Shown: positions 1-6,796, numbered from the stretch's first letter. The stretch is DNA of 7,560 bases from Gemmatimonadota bacterium (GCA_029884275.1 JAOUIC010000074.1:1-7560); one strand, 5' to 3'. The notes: a model not told the origin generated them from the sequence alone. A program made the numbers and translations.

Positions 1-1
1 A

Positions 2-67
2 CGACGGGCGGAGGAGGGGGAGGTCAAGGTGCTTCAGGCCGTGGAGGGCAAGTTCGCCGCCAAGTAG
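2..67 (+). CDS. C-terminal tail of an unidentified protein (5' end outside window)
   Basis: Twenty-one codons, reading RRAEEGEVKVLQAVEGKFAA then K, precede a TAG stop at 65-67. The reading frame was chosen because nearly every third codon position is G or C, as in the certain genes of this window, and because the peptide has a normal charged helical composition. The other two plus frames run on without a stop into the antisense of hutI and read as low-complexity Gly/Arg/Pro. No family can be recognised from such a short tail. The gene converges on hutI, whose stop lies 30 bp away, so it belongs to a different transcription unit. Confidence 0.5.
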   Translation, partial: RRAEEGEVKVLQAVEGKFAAK

Positions 68-97
68 GGGAAGGGCGTGCCAACCCCGACGGCAGGC

Positions 98-1315
98 TCA
101 GGCCCGCCAGATCTCCCTGCCCTGCGTCACCGTCCGCACGCAGGCGTTGTCCCGGAGGTGGTACAGCCACTGGTCAACGCTCTCCGCCTCGATAACCGCG
201 AAGTCCGCCGACTTGCCCGACTCGAGTGAGCCCACCTCGTCCTCCAGCCCTACGGCACGCGCTGCAATGATGGCCGCGCCCTTCAGCGACTCGGCGGGGG
301 TCATGCGCTGCAGGGTGCAGGCTAGGGTCATGGCGAACGGCAGGTGATAGCTGGGCGCGGAGCCAGGGTTGAAATCGGTCGCGACGGCCACCGCCACTCC
401 AGCCTCGATGAGGCGCCGCGCGCGGACCGGCGCGACATGCAGATACAGCGAGGCAAAGGGCAGCGTCACCGCCACGACCCCCGCCTCGCGCATCCGCTCG
501 ATCCCCTGATTCGACACTTGCTCCAGATGGTCCGCCGATGCGGCGCCGACCTCGGCCGCAAGTTCGGCCCCGCCGCCGGAGGTGATCTGGTCGGCGTGAA
601 TCTTGGGTCGAAGTCCGTGGCGCTTCCCCGCCACCAGCACCCGCCTCCCCTGCTCCACCGAGAACGACTTCTCTTCCACGAAGACGTCGCAGAAACGTGC
701 CAGCCCGCGCCGGGCGGCCTCAGGGATGATCTGTTCACAGACGAGGTCAACGTACGCGTCGCCTCGGCCGCGATACTCCGGCGGGACGGTGTGGGCCGCG
801 AGCAGGGTCGGCACGATTCGCTGGGGCCCGGTGCCGAGATCGCGATAGACCTGAAGCAGGCGGAGCTCATCGTCGAGGGTCAGGCCGTACCCGCTCTTGG
901 CCTCCACCGTGGTGACGCCGAGTCGAGCCATGGCGGCCAGATGGGCGGCGGCCCGCGACCCAAGTTCTTCCCCGCTGGCAGCTCGCGTCTTCCGCACTGT
1001 CGAGAGGATGCCCCCCCCGGCCGCGGCGATGTCGAGATAGCTGTGGCCGAGGATGCGCTGGGAGAACTCCTCCGTGCGCCAGCCGCCGAAGGCCAGGTGA
1101 GTGTGGCAATCCACCAGTCCCGGCACCACGAGCTGCCCTGCGGCGCTCTCTCGGTCCCAGGCATGGTACTCGGCCGGCAGGTCTTTCAGTGCGCCGACCC
1201 ACCTGATTCGGCCTCCTTCCCACGCCAGGGCGGCGTCCCTGACCGGGGTGATGTCGCCCTGGCCGCCGCTGGCGGCGCAGGTGACGAGTGTCCCGATATC
1301 GGTGAGCAGCGGCAT
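98..1315 (-). CDS. hutI: Imidazolonepropionase (HutI), histidine degradation
   Basis: A 405-aa cytosolic zinc amidohydrolase that hydrolyses 4-imidazolone-5-propanoate to N-formimino-L-glutamate, the third step of histidine catabolism. The length is typical for the family. Visible motifs: DCHTHLAFGG (metal ligands H71 and H73), the Gly-rich AAAGGGILSTVRKTRA stretch (98-112), EAKSGYGL (138-145, substrate loop), AAHTVP (H175), KIHADQ (H240, metal), ADHLEQ (H263) and ATDFNPG (D314, metal). The C-terminus returns to the small beta domain (GSLESGKSADFAVIE). The ATG at 1315 is preferred because it gives the family N-terminus. An upstream in-frame ATG at 1414 would add 33 Pro/Ser/Arg-rich residues and run back into hutU. 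No clear Shine-Dalgarno precedes the start. hutU ends 25 bp upstream, so the two are co-transcribed and act on consecutive intermediates. Confidence 0.96.
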   Translation of the reverse strand: MPLLTDIGTLVTCAASGGQGDITPVRDAALAWEGGRIRWVGALKDLPAEYHAWDRESAAGQLVVPGLVDCHTHLAFGGWRTEEFSQRILGHSYLDIAAAGGGILSTVRKTRAASGEELGSRAAAHLAAMARLGVTTVEAKSGYGLTLDDELRLLQVYRDLGTGPQRIVPTLLAAHTVPPEYRGRGDAYVDLVCEQIIPEAARRGLARFCDVFVEEKSFSVEQGRRVLVAGKRHGLRPKIHADQITSGGGAELAAEVGAASADHLEQVSNQGIERMREAGVVAVTLPFASLYLHVAPVRARRLIEAGVAVAVATDFNPGSAPSYHLPFAMTLACTLQRMTPAESLKGAAIIAARAVGLEDEVGSLESGKSADFAVIEAESVDQWLYHLRDNACVRTVTQGREIWRA

Positions 1316-1340
1316 GATGGGGCTGGCTATGTCCGGCGGA

Positions 1341-3011
1341 TCAGGCCGTGCCGAGCATGGGAAGATCGACGCCGCGCTCCCGGGCGGTCTCGATGGCGAT
1401 CTCGTACCCCGCATCGGCGTGCCGCATCACCCCGGTTCCGGGGTCGGCGGTGAGGACGCGCTGGAGGCGCCGGTCGCCCGAGTCGGTTCCGTCCGCCACT
1501 GCCACCATGCCAGAGTGAATCGAGTAGCCGATCCCGACGCCGCCGCCGTGATGCAGCGAGACCCAGCTCGCGCCGCAGGCGGTGTTGAGCATGGCGTTGA
1601 GCAGCGGCCAGTCGGCGATCGCGTCGGACCCGTCTTTCATTCCTTCGGTCTCACGGTTGGGCGAGGCCACCGAGCCGGTGTCGAGGTGGTCGCGCCCGAT
1701 GACGATCGGCGCGTCGACCTTCCCCTTCCGCACCAGCCAGTTGAACCGTTGCCCCATTTCGGCGCGCTCGCCGTACTCCGGCCAGCAGATCCGTGCCGGA
1801 AGTCCCTGAAAGTGGACCTTCTCGCGGGCGTGCCGGATCCAGCGCGCCAGCGCCTCCTTCTCGGGGAAGGTGGCGAGGACGGCCTCATCGGTGACGGCGA
1901 TGTCCCTCGGATTGCCGGAAAGTGCCGCCCAGCGGAACGGGCCGGCGCCGCGGCAGAAGAGGGGCCGGATGAACTCCGGGACGAAACCCGGAATGTCGAA
2001 CGCCTGCGCGAGCCCCCGGTGATCTGCCACCTGACCGCGGAGGTTGTTGCCGTAGTCGAATGTCACCGCGCCCCTCCCCTTGAGCGCCAGCATCGCCGTG
2101 ACGTGGACGACCATGGAGTCGAGCACCCGCGCCTCGTATTCCTCCGGGTCGGCCTGGCGCAGCACCGCAGCGGCTTCCAGCGAGAAACCGGTCGGGATGT
2201 AGCCCACCCGGAGATCATGGGCCGAGGTCTGGTCGGTCAGCACGTCGGGCACAATTCCACGGCGGACCAGGTCGGGCAGCACTTCGGCGATGTTCCCCAC
2301 CAAACCGACCGACAAGGCCTGCTGCCGAGCGCGGGCTTCCTGAACCAGCTTGAGGGCAGCCTCCAGGGAGGTCTCCAGCCGGTCACAGTAGCCGGTCTCG
2401 ACCCGCCGGCGGATGCGCTCGGGATCCACGTCCACGCCGAGAAAGGCGGCACCGTTCATTGTCGCCGCCAGCGGCTGGGCCCCACCCATGCCGCCGAGGC
2501 CACCGGTCACCACCAGCCGTCCGGCGAGGCTGCCCCCGAAGTGCTGCCGAGCGCACTCGGCGAAGGTCTCGTAGGTGCCCTGCAGGATGCCCTGCGTGCC
2601 GATGTAGATCCAGGAGCCCGCGGTCATCTGCCCGTACATGGTGAGCCCGGCCGCTTCCAGGCGGCGGAACTCGTCCCAGGTGGCCCAGCGCGGCACCAGG
2701 TTGGCGTTCGCGATCAGGACCCGCGGGGCTTCGTCGTGGGTGCGGAAGACGCCGACCGGCTTCCCGCTCTGAACGAGGAGGGTCTCGTCATTCTCGAGCC
2801 GCTTGAGCGTCGCGACGATGCGGTCGAAGCACTCCCAGTTCCTCGCGGCCTTTCCGGTTCCCCCGTACACGACGAGGTCTTCCGGCCGCTCCGCCACGGC
2901 GGGGTCGAGGTTGTTCATGAGCATGCGGAGGGCGGCCTCCTGGTGCCACCCCCTGCAGTGGAGTGTCGTGCCCGTCGGTGCGGTGATGCGGCGAGCGGTA
3001 GTGGATGTCAT
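1341..3011 (-). CDS. hutU: Urocanate hydratase (urocanase, HutU)
   Basis: A 556-aa NAD+-dependent cytosolic hydratase that converts urocanate to imidazolonepropionate, the substrate of the downstream HutI. It is full length for the family. Motifs: VVYGGTGKAARNWE (48-60), GQMTAGSWIYIGTQG (127-141), the NAD-binding VTGGLGGMGGAQP (168-180), DQTSAHD (260-266), FRWAALSGNP (359-368), QGLPARICW with C409 (equivalent to the active-site Cys410 of the Pseudomonas putida enzyme), DHLDTGSVASPNRETEGM (441-458), and HHGGGVGIGYSIHSGMV (487-503). The start at 3011 forms an ATGA overlap with the stop of the preceding aminotransferase gene, which argues for translational coupling. It also rules out an in-frame ATG at 3095, which would add 28 atypical residues. 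No distinct Shine-Dalgarno is seen, consistent with re-initiation. Confidence 0.98.
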   Translation of the reverse strand: MTSTTARRITAPTGTTLHCRGWHQEAALRMLMNNLDPAVAERPEDLVVYGGTGKAARNWECFDRIVATLKRLENDETLLVQSGKPVGVFRTHDEAPRVLIANANLVPRWATWDEFRRLEAAGLTMYGQMTAGSWIYIGTQGILQGTYETFAECARQHFGGSLAGRLVVTGGLGGMGGAQPLAATMNGAAFLGVDVDPERIRRRVETGYCDRLETSLEAALKLVQEARARQQALSVGLVGNIAEVLPDLVRRGIVPDVLTDQTSAHDLRVGYIPTGFSLEAAAVLRQADPEEYEARVLDSMVVHVTAMLALKGRGAVTFDYGNNLRGQVADHRGLAQAFDIPGFVPEFIRPLFCRGAGPFRWAALSGNPRDIAVTDEAVLATFPEKEALARWIRHAREKVHFQGLPARICWPEYGERAEMGQRFNWLVRKGKVDAPIVIGRDHLDTGSVASPNRETEGMKDGSDAIADWPLLNAMLNTACGASWVSLHHGGGVGIGYSIHSGMVAVADGTDSGDRRLQRVLTADPGTGVMRHADAGYEIAIETARERGVDLPMLGTA

Positions 3012-4261
3012 GGCGTGATGGTAGCAGCGGCCACCAGTTCCTTGACGCCGGCCAGCAGGCGATTCACCTCGCGGGGAGTCGTGTAGCAGGCGCATCCGGC
3101 CCGCACCAGCCCCTCGGATTCGCGGCCGAGGCGCCGTGCCACGGTCGCGGCGTAGAAGTCCCCGTGCGACACGAAGACCGCCCGGTCGGCGAGGAAGCGA
3201 GCCACCGCTTCCGCCGTAAACCCCGCGACCGAGAACGAGAGCGTCGGGGTGCGCGGCCGGGTCGGAGGCGGCCCGTAGAGCTGGACGCCCTTGATGCGCC
3301 GAAGCCCGTTCCAGAGCCGCTTGAGCAGGGCACTCCCCTCGAGGTGGAGCCGCTGGCCGGCGTCCAGCAGGCGCTCCCGGCGGGTGGTCCCTGCTCCCAG
3401 GCTGGCGAGAAAGTCCACCGCGGCGCGCGCCCCGACGATCGCCTCATGACTCAGGGTGCCGGTTTCGATCCGCTCGGGCGCGGAGTCGGGGGCCGGCTCG
3501 AGCTTGGGGACGTCGAGCGACTCGAGCAGCTCCTTCCTGGCGCAGAGGACGCCCAGGTGGGGGCCGTAGAACTTGTACGGGGAGCAGGCCAGGAAGTCCG
3601 CCCCGATCCGCTGGAAATCGAGCGGCCCGTGGGCCGCGTAGTGCACCGCGTCGACGAACGAAAGCGCCCCGCTCGCCCGGGCCAGCCCGACCGCCGCCTC
3701 GACGTCGGTGATCGTGCCCAGTGCGTTCGAGGCGGCGCCGATGGCCAGAAGGCGGGTCCGGGGAGTGAACGCCGCCTCGAGTTCGCTCCACACCAGCTCG
3801 CCGCGCGCCGGATCGAGCGGGACGGTCCGAATGGTGACCCCACGCTCCCGGCTCAGCGCCTGCCACGGCGCGATGTTGGCGTGGTGGTCGAGCTCGGTGA
3901 CGATGATCTCGTCGCCCGGCGCCCAGCGGCGGCCCAGCGCGCGGCCAAGGTGAAATGTCAAGGTGGTCATGTTGGCGCCGAAGGCGATCTCGTCGGGCCG
4001 CGCCCCGAGGAAATCGGCCAGCGCCGCCCGGGCGGCGACCAGCGCCGCGTCGGTCTCGATGCTGGTGGGATAGGCCCAATGGGTATTGGCGTTGTGGTGG
4101 TAGAGGTAGTCGGTCATCGCCTCGACGACGGCCTTCGGCACCTGGGTCCCGCCCGGGCCGTCGAAGTAAGCCACCGGAAGGTCGTGATGCTTCCGCTTGA
4201 GCGCCGGAAACTCGCGCCGGATCCGCTTCACGTCGAGCACCGTTCCCCCGCCTTTCATCAT
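3008..4261 (-). CDS. Class V PLP aminotransferase, cysteine-desulfurase-like (VC1184 subfamily type)
   Basis: A 417-aa fold-type I PLP enzyme of the SufS/CsdA-like group. The N-terminal YFDGPGGTQVP (32-42) and NANTHWAYPTS (57-67) segments are characteristic of the cysteine desulfurase-like VC1184 subfamily. PLP-site residues visible: the phosphate-binding region ANMTTLTF (96-103), LDHHAN with H126 as the probable ring-stacking His, VDAVHYAAHGPLD with D204 as the probable pyridine-nitrogen Asp, and the Schiff-base lysine K230 in CSPYKFYGPHLGVL. Where SufS carries its catalytic cysteine in HHCA, this protein reads HGDFYA (366-371), so desulfurase activity is doubtful and the substrate is unknown. 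An unusual Cys-Ala-Cys lies near the C-terminus (390-392). The gene is fused by ATGA overlaps to the membrane-protein gene upstream and to hutU downstream, so it is expressed with the hut genes. No sufE-, iscU- or other Fe-S partner gene is nearby. A second ATG directly follows the first (4258), so the start could be one codon later. Confidence 0.9.
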   Translation of the reverse strand: MMKGGGTVLDVKRIRREFPALKRKHHDLPVAYFDGPGGTQVPKAVVEAMTDYLYHHNANTHWAYPTSIETDAALVAARAALADFLGARPDEIAFGANMTTLTFHLGRALGRRWAPGDEIIVTELDHHANIAPWQALSRERGVTIRTVPLDPARGELVWSELEAAFTPRTRLLAIGAASNALGTITDVEAAVGLARASGALSFVDAVHYAAHGPLDFQRIGADFLACSPYKFYGPHLGVLCARKELLESLDVPKLEPAPDSAPERIETGTLSHEAIVGARAAVDFLASLGAGTTRRERLLDAGQRLHLEGSALLKRLWNGLRRIKGVQLYGPPPTRPRTPTLSFSVAGFTAEAVARFLADRAVFVSHGDFYAATVARRLGRESEGLVRAGCACYTTPREVNRLLAGVKELVAAATITP

Positions 4262-5937
4262 GGTTTGGCCGAACCGGGTCCAGCCGACGAGTCACTTTCC
4301 GCCTCTTCCACCACGGACTCCAACCCCATGTACTCCACCCGCCCCCTGGAGACCAGGCGGCTGATTTCCTCCCGGGCGCTGGCAAAGTCGCGCAGCGCCA
4401 CGAGGCAGCCGACCAGCCGGACAGCGGTGGGGTAGCGGTTGGGATCAAACAACAGTGCGACCCGGTAGAGCGGAACGGCCCAGTCGCACCGTCCGAAGCG
4501 GCGCTCTATGGTCGCGAGATCGTCGTACACGGCCGGGTCGCGGTCAAAGAGGCTGAGCGACCGCCTCAGGGCGCCGGCCGCCTCGGTGTCCCGTTCCTGC
4601 CGGACGAGTTCCGCCGCCCAGTCCCTCCACGCCTGATAGCTGAGCGGCGCATCGAGCACCGTCTGGCCATGCAGCGCCGATGTGTCGTACCAGACCGTGG
4701 CGCGCTGCGCCGCCGCAAAGGCTCCGACCGACAGCACGACCAGCGCGGCTGCGCCGAGCCCCTCGACCACACCCGGGATCCGGGCCAGCCGACCGGCTCC
4801 GAGCATCGCGGCCCACCCGCCGCCGATGAGGCAGGCGCCCACGCTCGGCAGGAAAAGGTCCGCTTCCGAGAGGATCTTGGCGGTGGGGACGAACAGATTC
4901 GACCCCGGGAGGATCATCACGGCGATCCAGAGCAGCCCGGCCGCCACCGGTTTCGAGCGGCCCAGTGCCCACCAGGAGACGATCGCGAACAGCAGCATTG
5001 CCACCAGCCCGATCACCTGCTCTTCCCCGAAGCCGCCGGCGAGGTCGATCTCCTGCGGGGAGTAATCCGCCTGCAGGTGCGCCGGCCAGAAGAGCAGGCG
5101 AAGCCCGGTGGGGACCGCCGCGAGCATCGTCATGGCGCGAAGCGACGCCGGGGTCCCGTCCCAGGCCGGGTGCGGCAGGTCGCCGACGAGCGACCCCAGC
5201 ACGGTATGGCGAACCGAGAGGTAAGCCACGGCCACCGCTGCCAGGGCGACCAGCGCCCTCGACACGTCGTCCCGCCGGGCGGCGGGCTGCCGGCTGCAAG
5301 CGACGAGAGGAGTGATGACCAGCATCAGCAGCGGCAGCACGAGCGCCTGTTCGTGGGCCAGGCAGGCGAGCCCGAATCCGCCGACGATGACCGCCAGGCG
5401 GGTCGAGGTCAGCCCGCGGGCGACCGCATCGACGTAGGTGGTGGTGGCGAGCAGCGCGAACGCCGTCGCCATCAGCTCCCCCTGTCCCGTCGCGCTGGCC
5501 ACGGCCTCGACGTGCACCGGATGCACGGCGAAGAGTCCGGCCGCCAGTGTGGCTGGTCCGAGGGGCAGAAAGCGGCGGGCCAGCGCGAACACGAGCAGAC
5601 TGGCCACGATGTAGAGCGCCAGACTGGTGAGGTGGTAGATCAGCGGCGACCCGATGCCGAACACCCACTGGAAGGAGAATCCGATGGTGGTCAGCGGCCG
5701 ATACAGACGCCCGTCGGACTCGAGGGTGACCTGGGGCCAGTAGGTCTCCAGGATGCGCATCGGAAAGTCGGCGACGGAGTGGACCCGGTCGTTTCGGACG
5801 ATGAGGTGGACCGCATCGCCGGCGAAGCGATTGCCCAGGATCGGCCCCATCGCCACGATTGCGAGCGCCGCCACCAGCGCCAGCGGTACCCAGGCAGCGG
5901 ACCTCCCGCCGTCCGTCGGTCTCCCCATCAGCGTCAT
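4258..5937 (-). CDS. TMTC/DUF1736-like multi-pass membrane protein with C-terminal TPR-like repeats
   Basis: A 559-aa inner-membrane protein resembling TMTC-type GT-C glycosyltransferases, which transfer sugars from lipid-phosphate donors on the outer face of the membrane. Features in order: first membrane helix (about 15-33); an extracytoplasmic loop with GNRFAGD (D41); RLYRPLTTIGFSF (78-89); helices at about 98-120; FAVHPVHVEAVASATGQGELMA (136-157), matching the TMTC FAVHP.HTEAVA motif; further helices to about 411 (about ten to twelve in total); the DUF1736-like WPAHLQADYS (284-293); and EADLFLPSVG (358-367), equivalent to ERVLYLPS. Residues about 430-533 are soluble paired helices that fit roughly three degenerate TPRs. 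The C-terminus is acidic and Ser-rich. The start at 5937 has a GGAG eight bases upstream. This is the first gene of the four-gene operon and ends in an ATGA overlap with the aminotransferase gene. The acceptor is unknown, and loss of some conserved polar residues leaves activity uncertain. Confidence 0.8.
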   Translation of the reverse strand: MTLMGRPTDGGRSAAWVPLALVAALAIVAMGPILGNRFAGDAVHLIVRNDRVHSVADFPMRILETYWPQVTLESDGRLYRPLTTIGFSFQWVFGIGSPLIYHLTSLALYIVASLLVFALARRFLPLGPATLAAGLFAVHPVHVEAVASATGQGELMATAFALLATTTYVDAVARGLTSTRLAVIVGGFGLACLAHEQALVLPLLMLVITPLVACSRQPAARRDDVSRALVALAAVAVAYLSVRHTVLGSLVGDLPHPAWDGTPASLRAMTMLAAVPTGLRLLFWPAHLQADYSPQEIDLAGGFGEEQVIGLVAMLLFAIVSWWALGRSKPVAAGLLWIAVMILPGSNLFVPTAKILSEADLFLPSVGACLIGGGWAAMLGAGRLARIPGVVEGLGAAALVVLSVGAFAAAQRATVWYDTSALHGQTVLDAPLSYQAWRDWAAELVRQERDTEAAGALRRSLSLFDRDPAVYDDLATIERRFGRCDWAVPLYRVALLFDPNRYPTAVRLVGCLVALRDFASAREEISRLVSRGRVEYMGLESVVEEAESDSSAGPGSAKP

Positions 5938-5945
5938 GCAGTCGG

Positions 5946-5950
5946 CTCCA
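5946..5950 (-). promoter_or_regulatory. Shine-Dalgarno-like site for the first operon gene
   Basis: The minus strand reads TGGAG here, with the GGAG core separated by 8 bases from the ATG at 5937-5935. It is the clearest ribosome-binding site in the operon and favours the ATG at 5937 over the in-frame ATG three codons later (5928). The downstream genes of the operon lack comparable sites and appear to depend on coupling. Confidence 0.55.
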
Positions 5951-6016
5951 CAGGCTGGCAGTTCTCCCGGGTCAGGCCGGGTACCGGGGCATCGGATTCA
6001 CCGGACGGGCGATTCC

Positions 6017-6045
6017 ATGTTAGCTATCTAGTTGCAGGACAACAA
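6017..6045 (-). promoter_or_regulatory. Candidate promoter for the minus-strand operon
   Basis: On the minus strand, TTGTTG (6045-6040) and TAACAT (6022-6017) are separated by 17 bases, a sigma-70-like arrangement. They lie in a 43-bp island (6012-6054) that is about 60% A+T by count, against a GC-rich background. Transcription would begin near 6010 and leave a leader of about 70 nt before the ATG at 5937. Matches to consensus are partial (3/6 and 4/6), so position and composition support the call more than sequence does. Confidence 0.3.
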
Positions 6046-6050
6046 CATAG
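6024..6050. promoter_or_regulatory. Imperfect 11-bp inverted repeat, candidate operator
   Basis: The left arm CTATCTAGTTG (6024-6034) and right arm CAACAACATAG (6040-6050) are complementary at 9 of 11 positions around a 5-base spacer. The dyad overlaps the spacer and -35 hexamer of the candidate minus-strand promoter, as a repressor operator would. It does not look like the TGTATATACA-type site known for HutC. No regulator gene is present in the window. Confidence 0.35.
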
Positions 6051-6157
6051 ACGACTCGGCCACCCGCGGCCGTGGACGGCATGCTCCCTGCTCGTTGGTC
6101 GAGTTGTTCCCAGCATCATCCGCGCACGGCGCGCAGACCCGACTTCGTGGCGTGACC

Positions 6158-6796
6158 ATGAGACCAGTCGTCCCTGACGATCAGCAGCGACACGAGAGAC
6201 TGCGCCGGCTCTGGGCGGCCGAGGAATCCCTGGCCCGCGCCTGCTGGCGGTACGCGAACTCCACTGGCGACGCCGGATTCGCGGTGCAGGAGATGGTCCG
6301 CAGCCAGTTGGCCCGCTCCCTGCCCGGAACCTGGCACCACCTCCCTCTCGCGGTCCGCCAGCTGCCCGGGCTGATGGAGGCCGTCGACCGCGCATTGTCG
6401 GAGCAGCGGGAGCGGCTCCGCCGGTCATCCCGAGGACGCTATACCCAGCTCGCGACGCTGCAGCAGTCGGCGCTGCTTGCCCTGGCGCAGGCCCAGCTTG
6501 CCGCGACCGCGACCGCCGTCTCGTTCGACGTGATCATCGCGGAGGCCCGCTGCCAGGACCTGGTCCGCACCGCCCAGCTCGTGGTCGAGCAGGACGCGAT
6601 GCGCGAGGCGGCCTACGAGCTGGGCGACGATCACCCCGCCGACCTGGAGGCCTGCCAGGGGCTCTACCTCGCCGCCGAGGAGGCGATCGCCGACTTCGAG
6701 GAGAAACTCCAGGCCGGCCAGTCCCTGGCGGAGGCCTTCGCGGTCGACATCCTGCTCGAGGCGCAGCTCTCCCTTCCCCCGGGTTCGCCCGCCTGA
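6158..6796 (+). CDS. Hypothetical helical soluble protein, 212 aa
   Basis: I do not recognise this protein. It is Ala/Leu/Gln/Glu-rich and mostly helical, with no signal peptide or membrane span. An Arg-rich N-terminal section (RHERLRRLW at 11-19, RERLRR at 84-89) is followed by long amphipathic helices: SALLALAQAQLAATATAV (104-121), QDLVRTAQLVVEQDAMREAAYEL (133-155) and an acidic C-terminal third containing AAEEAIADFEEKL (172-184). Possible coiled-coil or bundle packing is inferred from this pattern. G/C-ending codons are as frequent as in the neighbouring genes, which supports real coding. The ATG at 6158 is preferred; a TTG at 6032 would add 42 residues of mixed, non-conserved appearance. 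No good Shine-Dalgarno precedes either start, and a GTG at 6152 is another option. The gene stands alone, divergent from the operon, and ends just before a hairpin terminator. Confidence 0.7.
   Translation: MRPVVPDDQQRHERLRRLWAAEESLARACWRYANSTGDAGFAVQEMVRSQLARSLPGTWHHLPLAVRQLPGLMEAVDRALSEQRERLRRSSRGRYTQLATLQQSALLALAQAQLAATATAVSFDVIIAEARCQDLVRTAQLVVEQDAMREAAYELGDDHPADLEACQGLYLAAEEAIADFEEKLQAGQSLAEAFAVDILLEAQLSLPPGSPA

Larger units (their letters stand above)
5938..6157. other. Divergent intergenic region
   Basis: This 220-bp region separates the minus-strand operon from the plus-strand 212-aa gene and should contain promoters for both. It holds the Shine-Dalgarno site, the AT-rich island and the dyad described separately. 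A short GC stem (CGCGC, loop ACG, GCGCG, 6121-6133) lies upstream of the plus-strand gene. No convincing plus-strand promoter was found. An in-frame TTG at 6032 could extend the rightward ORF across most of this region, but the extra residues do not look like protein. Confidence 0.5.

Noticed and set aside
68..97. Terminator between the left partial gene and hutI
   Set aside because: Only 4-bp stems such as TGCC/GGCA are found in the 30-bp gap, with no T-tract. This is too weak to call.
1011..1018. Run of eight C (G on the coding strand) in hutI as a possible phase-variable tract or frameshift
   Set aside because: The frame is intact and the run encodes the conserved Gly-Gly-Gly of the HutI AAAGGGILSTVR motif (residues 100-102).
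1316..1414. 33-residue N-terminal extension of hutI from the ATG at 1414
   Set aside because: It would overlap the end of hutU by 74 bp and consists of Pro/Ser/Arg-rich sequence, whereas the ATG at 1315 gives the normal family length of 405 aa.
1101..3086. Long plus-strand open frame (661 codons) opposite hutU
   Set aside because: It is antisense to the certain hutU gene, with shadow-type composition (His/Arg/Pro/Gly-rich) produced by high GC content. Similar long frames at 344-1453, 3005-4435 and 4669-6177 were rejected for the same reason.
3012..3095. 28-residue N-terminal extension of hutU from the ATG at 3095
   Set aside because: It lies inside the aminotransferase gene and looks like out-of-frame sequence. 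The ATGA overlap at 3008-3011 and the 556-aa family length support the start at 3011.
3008..4261. Calling the PLP enzyme SufS or CsdA
   Set aside because: The catalytic cysteine position is Tyr, the N-terminal motifs fit the VC1184-type subfamily, and no Fe-S partner genes are nearby.
6121..6133. Small CGCGC-ACG-GCGCG hairpin upstream of the 212-aa gene
   Set aside because: A 5-bp GC stem is expected by chance in DNA this GC-rich, and there is no supporting context.
6032..6157. TTG start extending the 212-aa protein by 42 residues
   Set aside because: The extension crosses the AT-rich dyad and promoter region and shows no protein-like pattern or ribosome-binding site.
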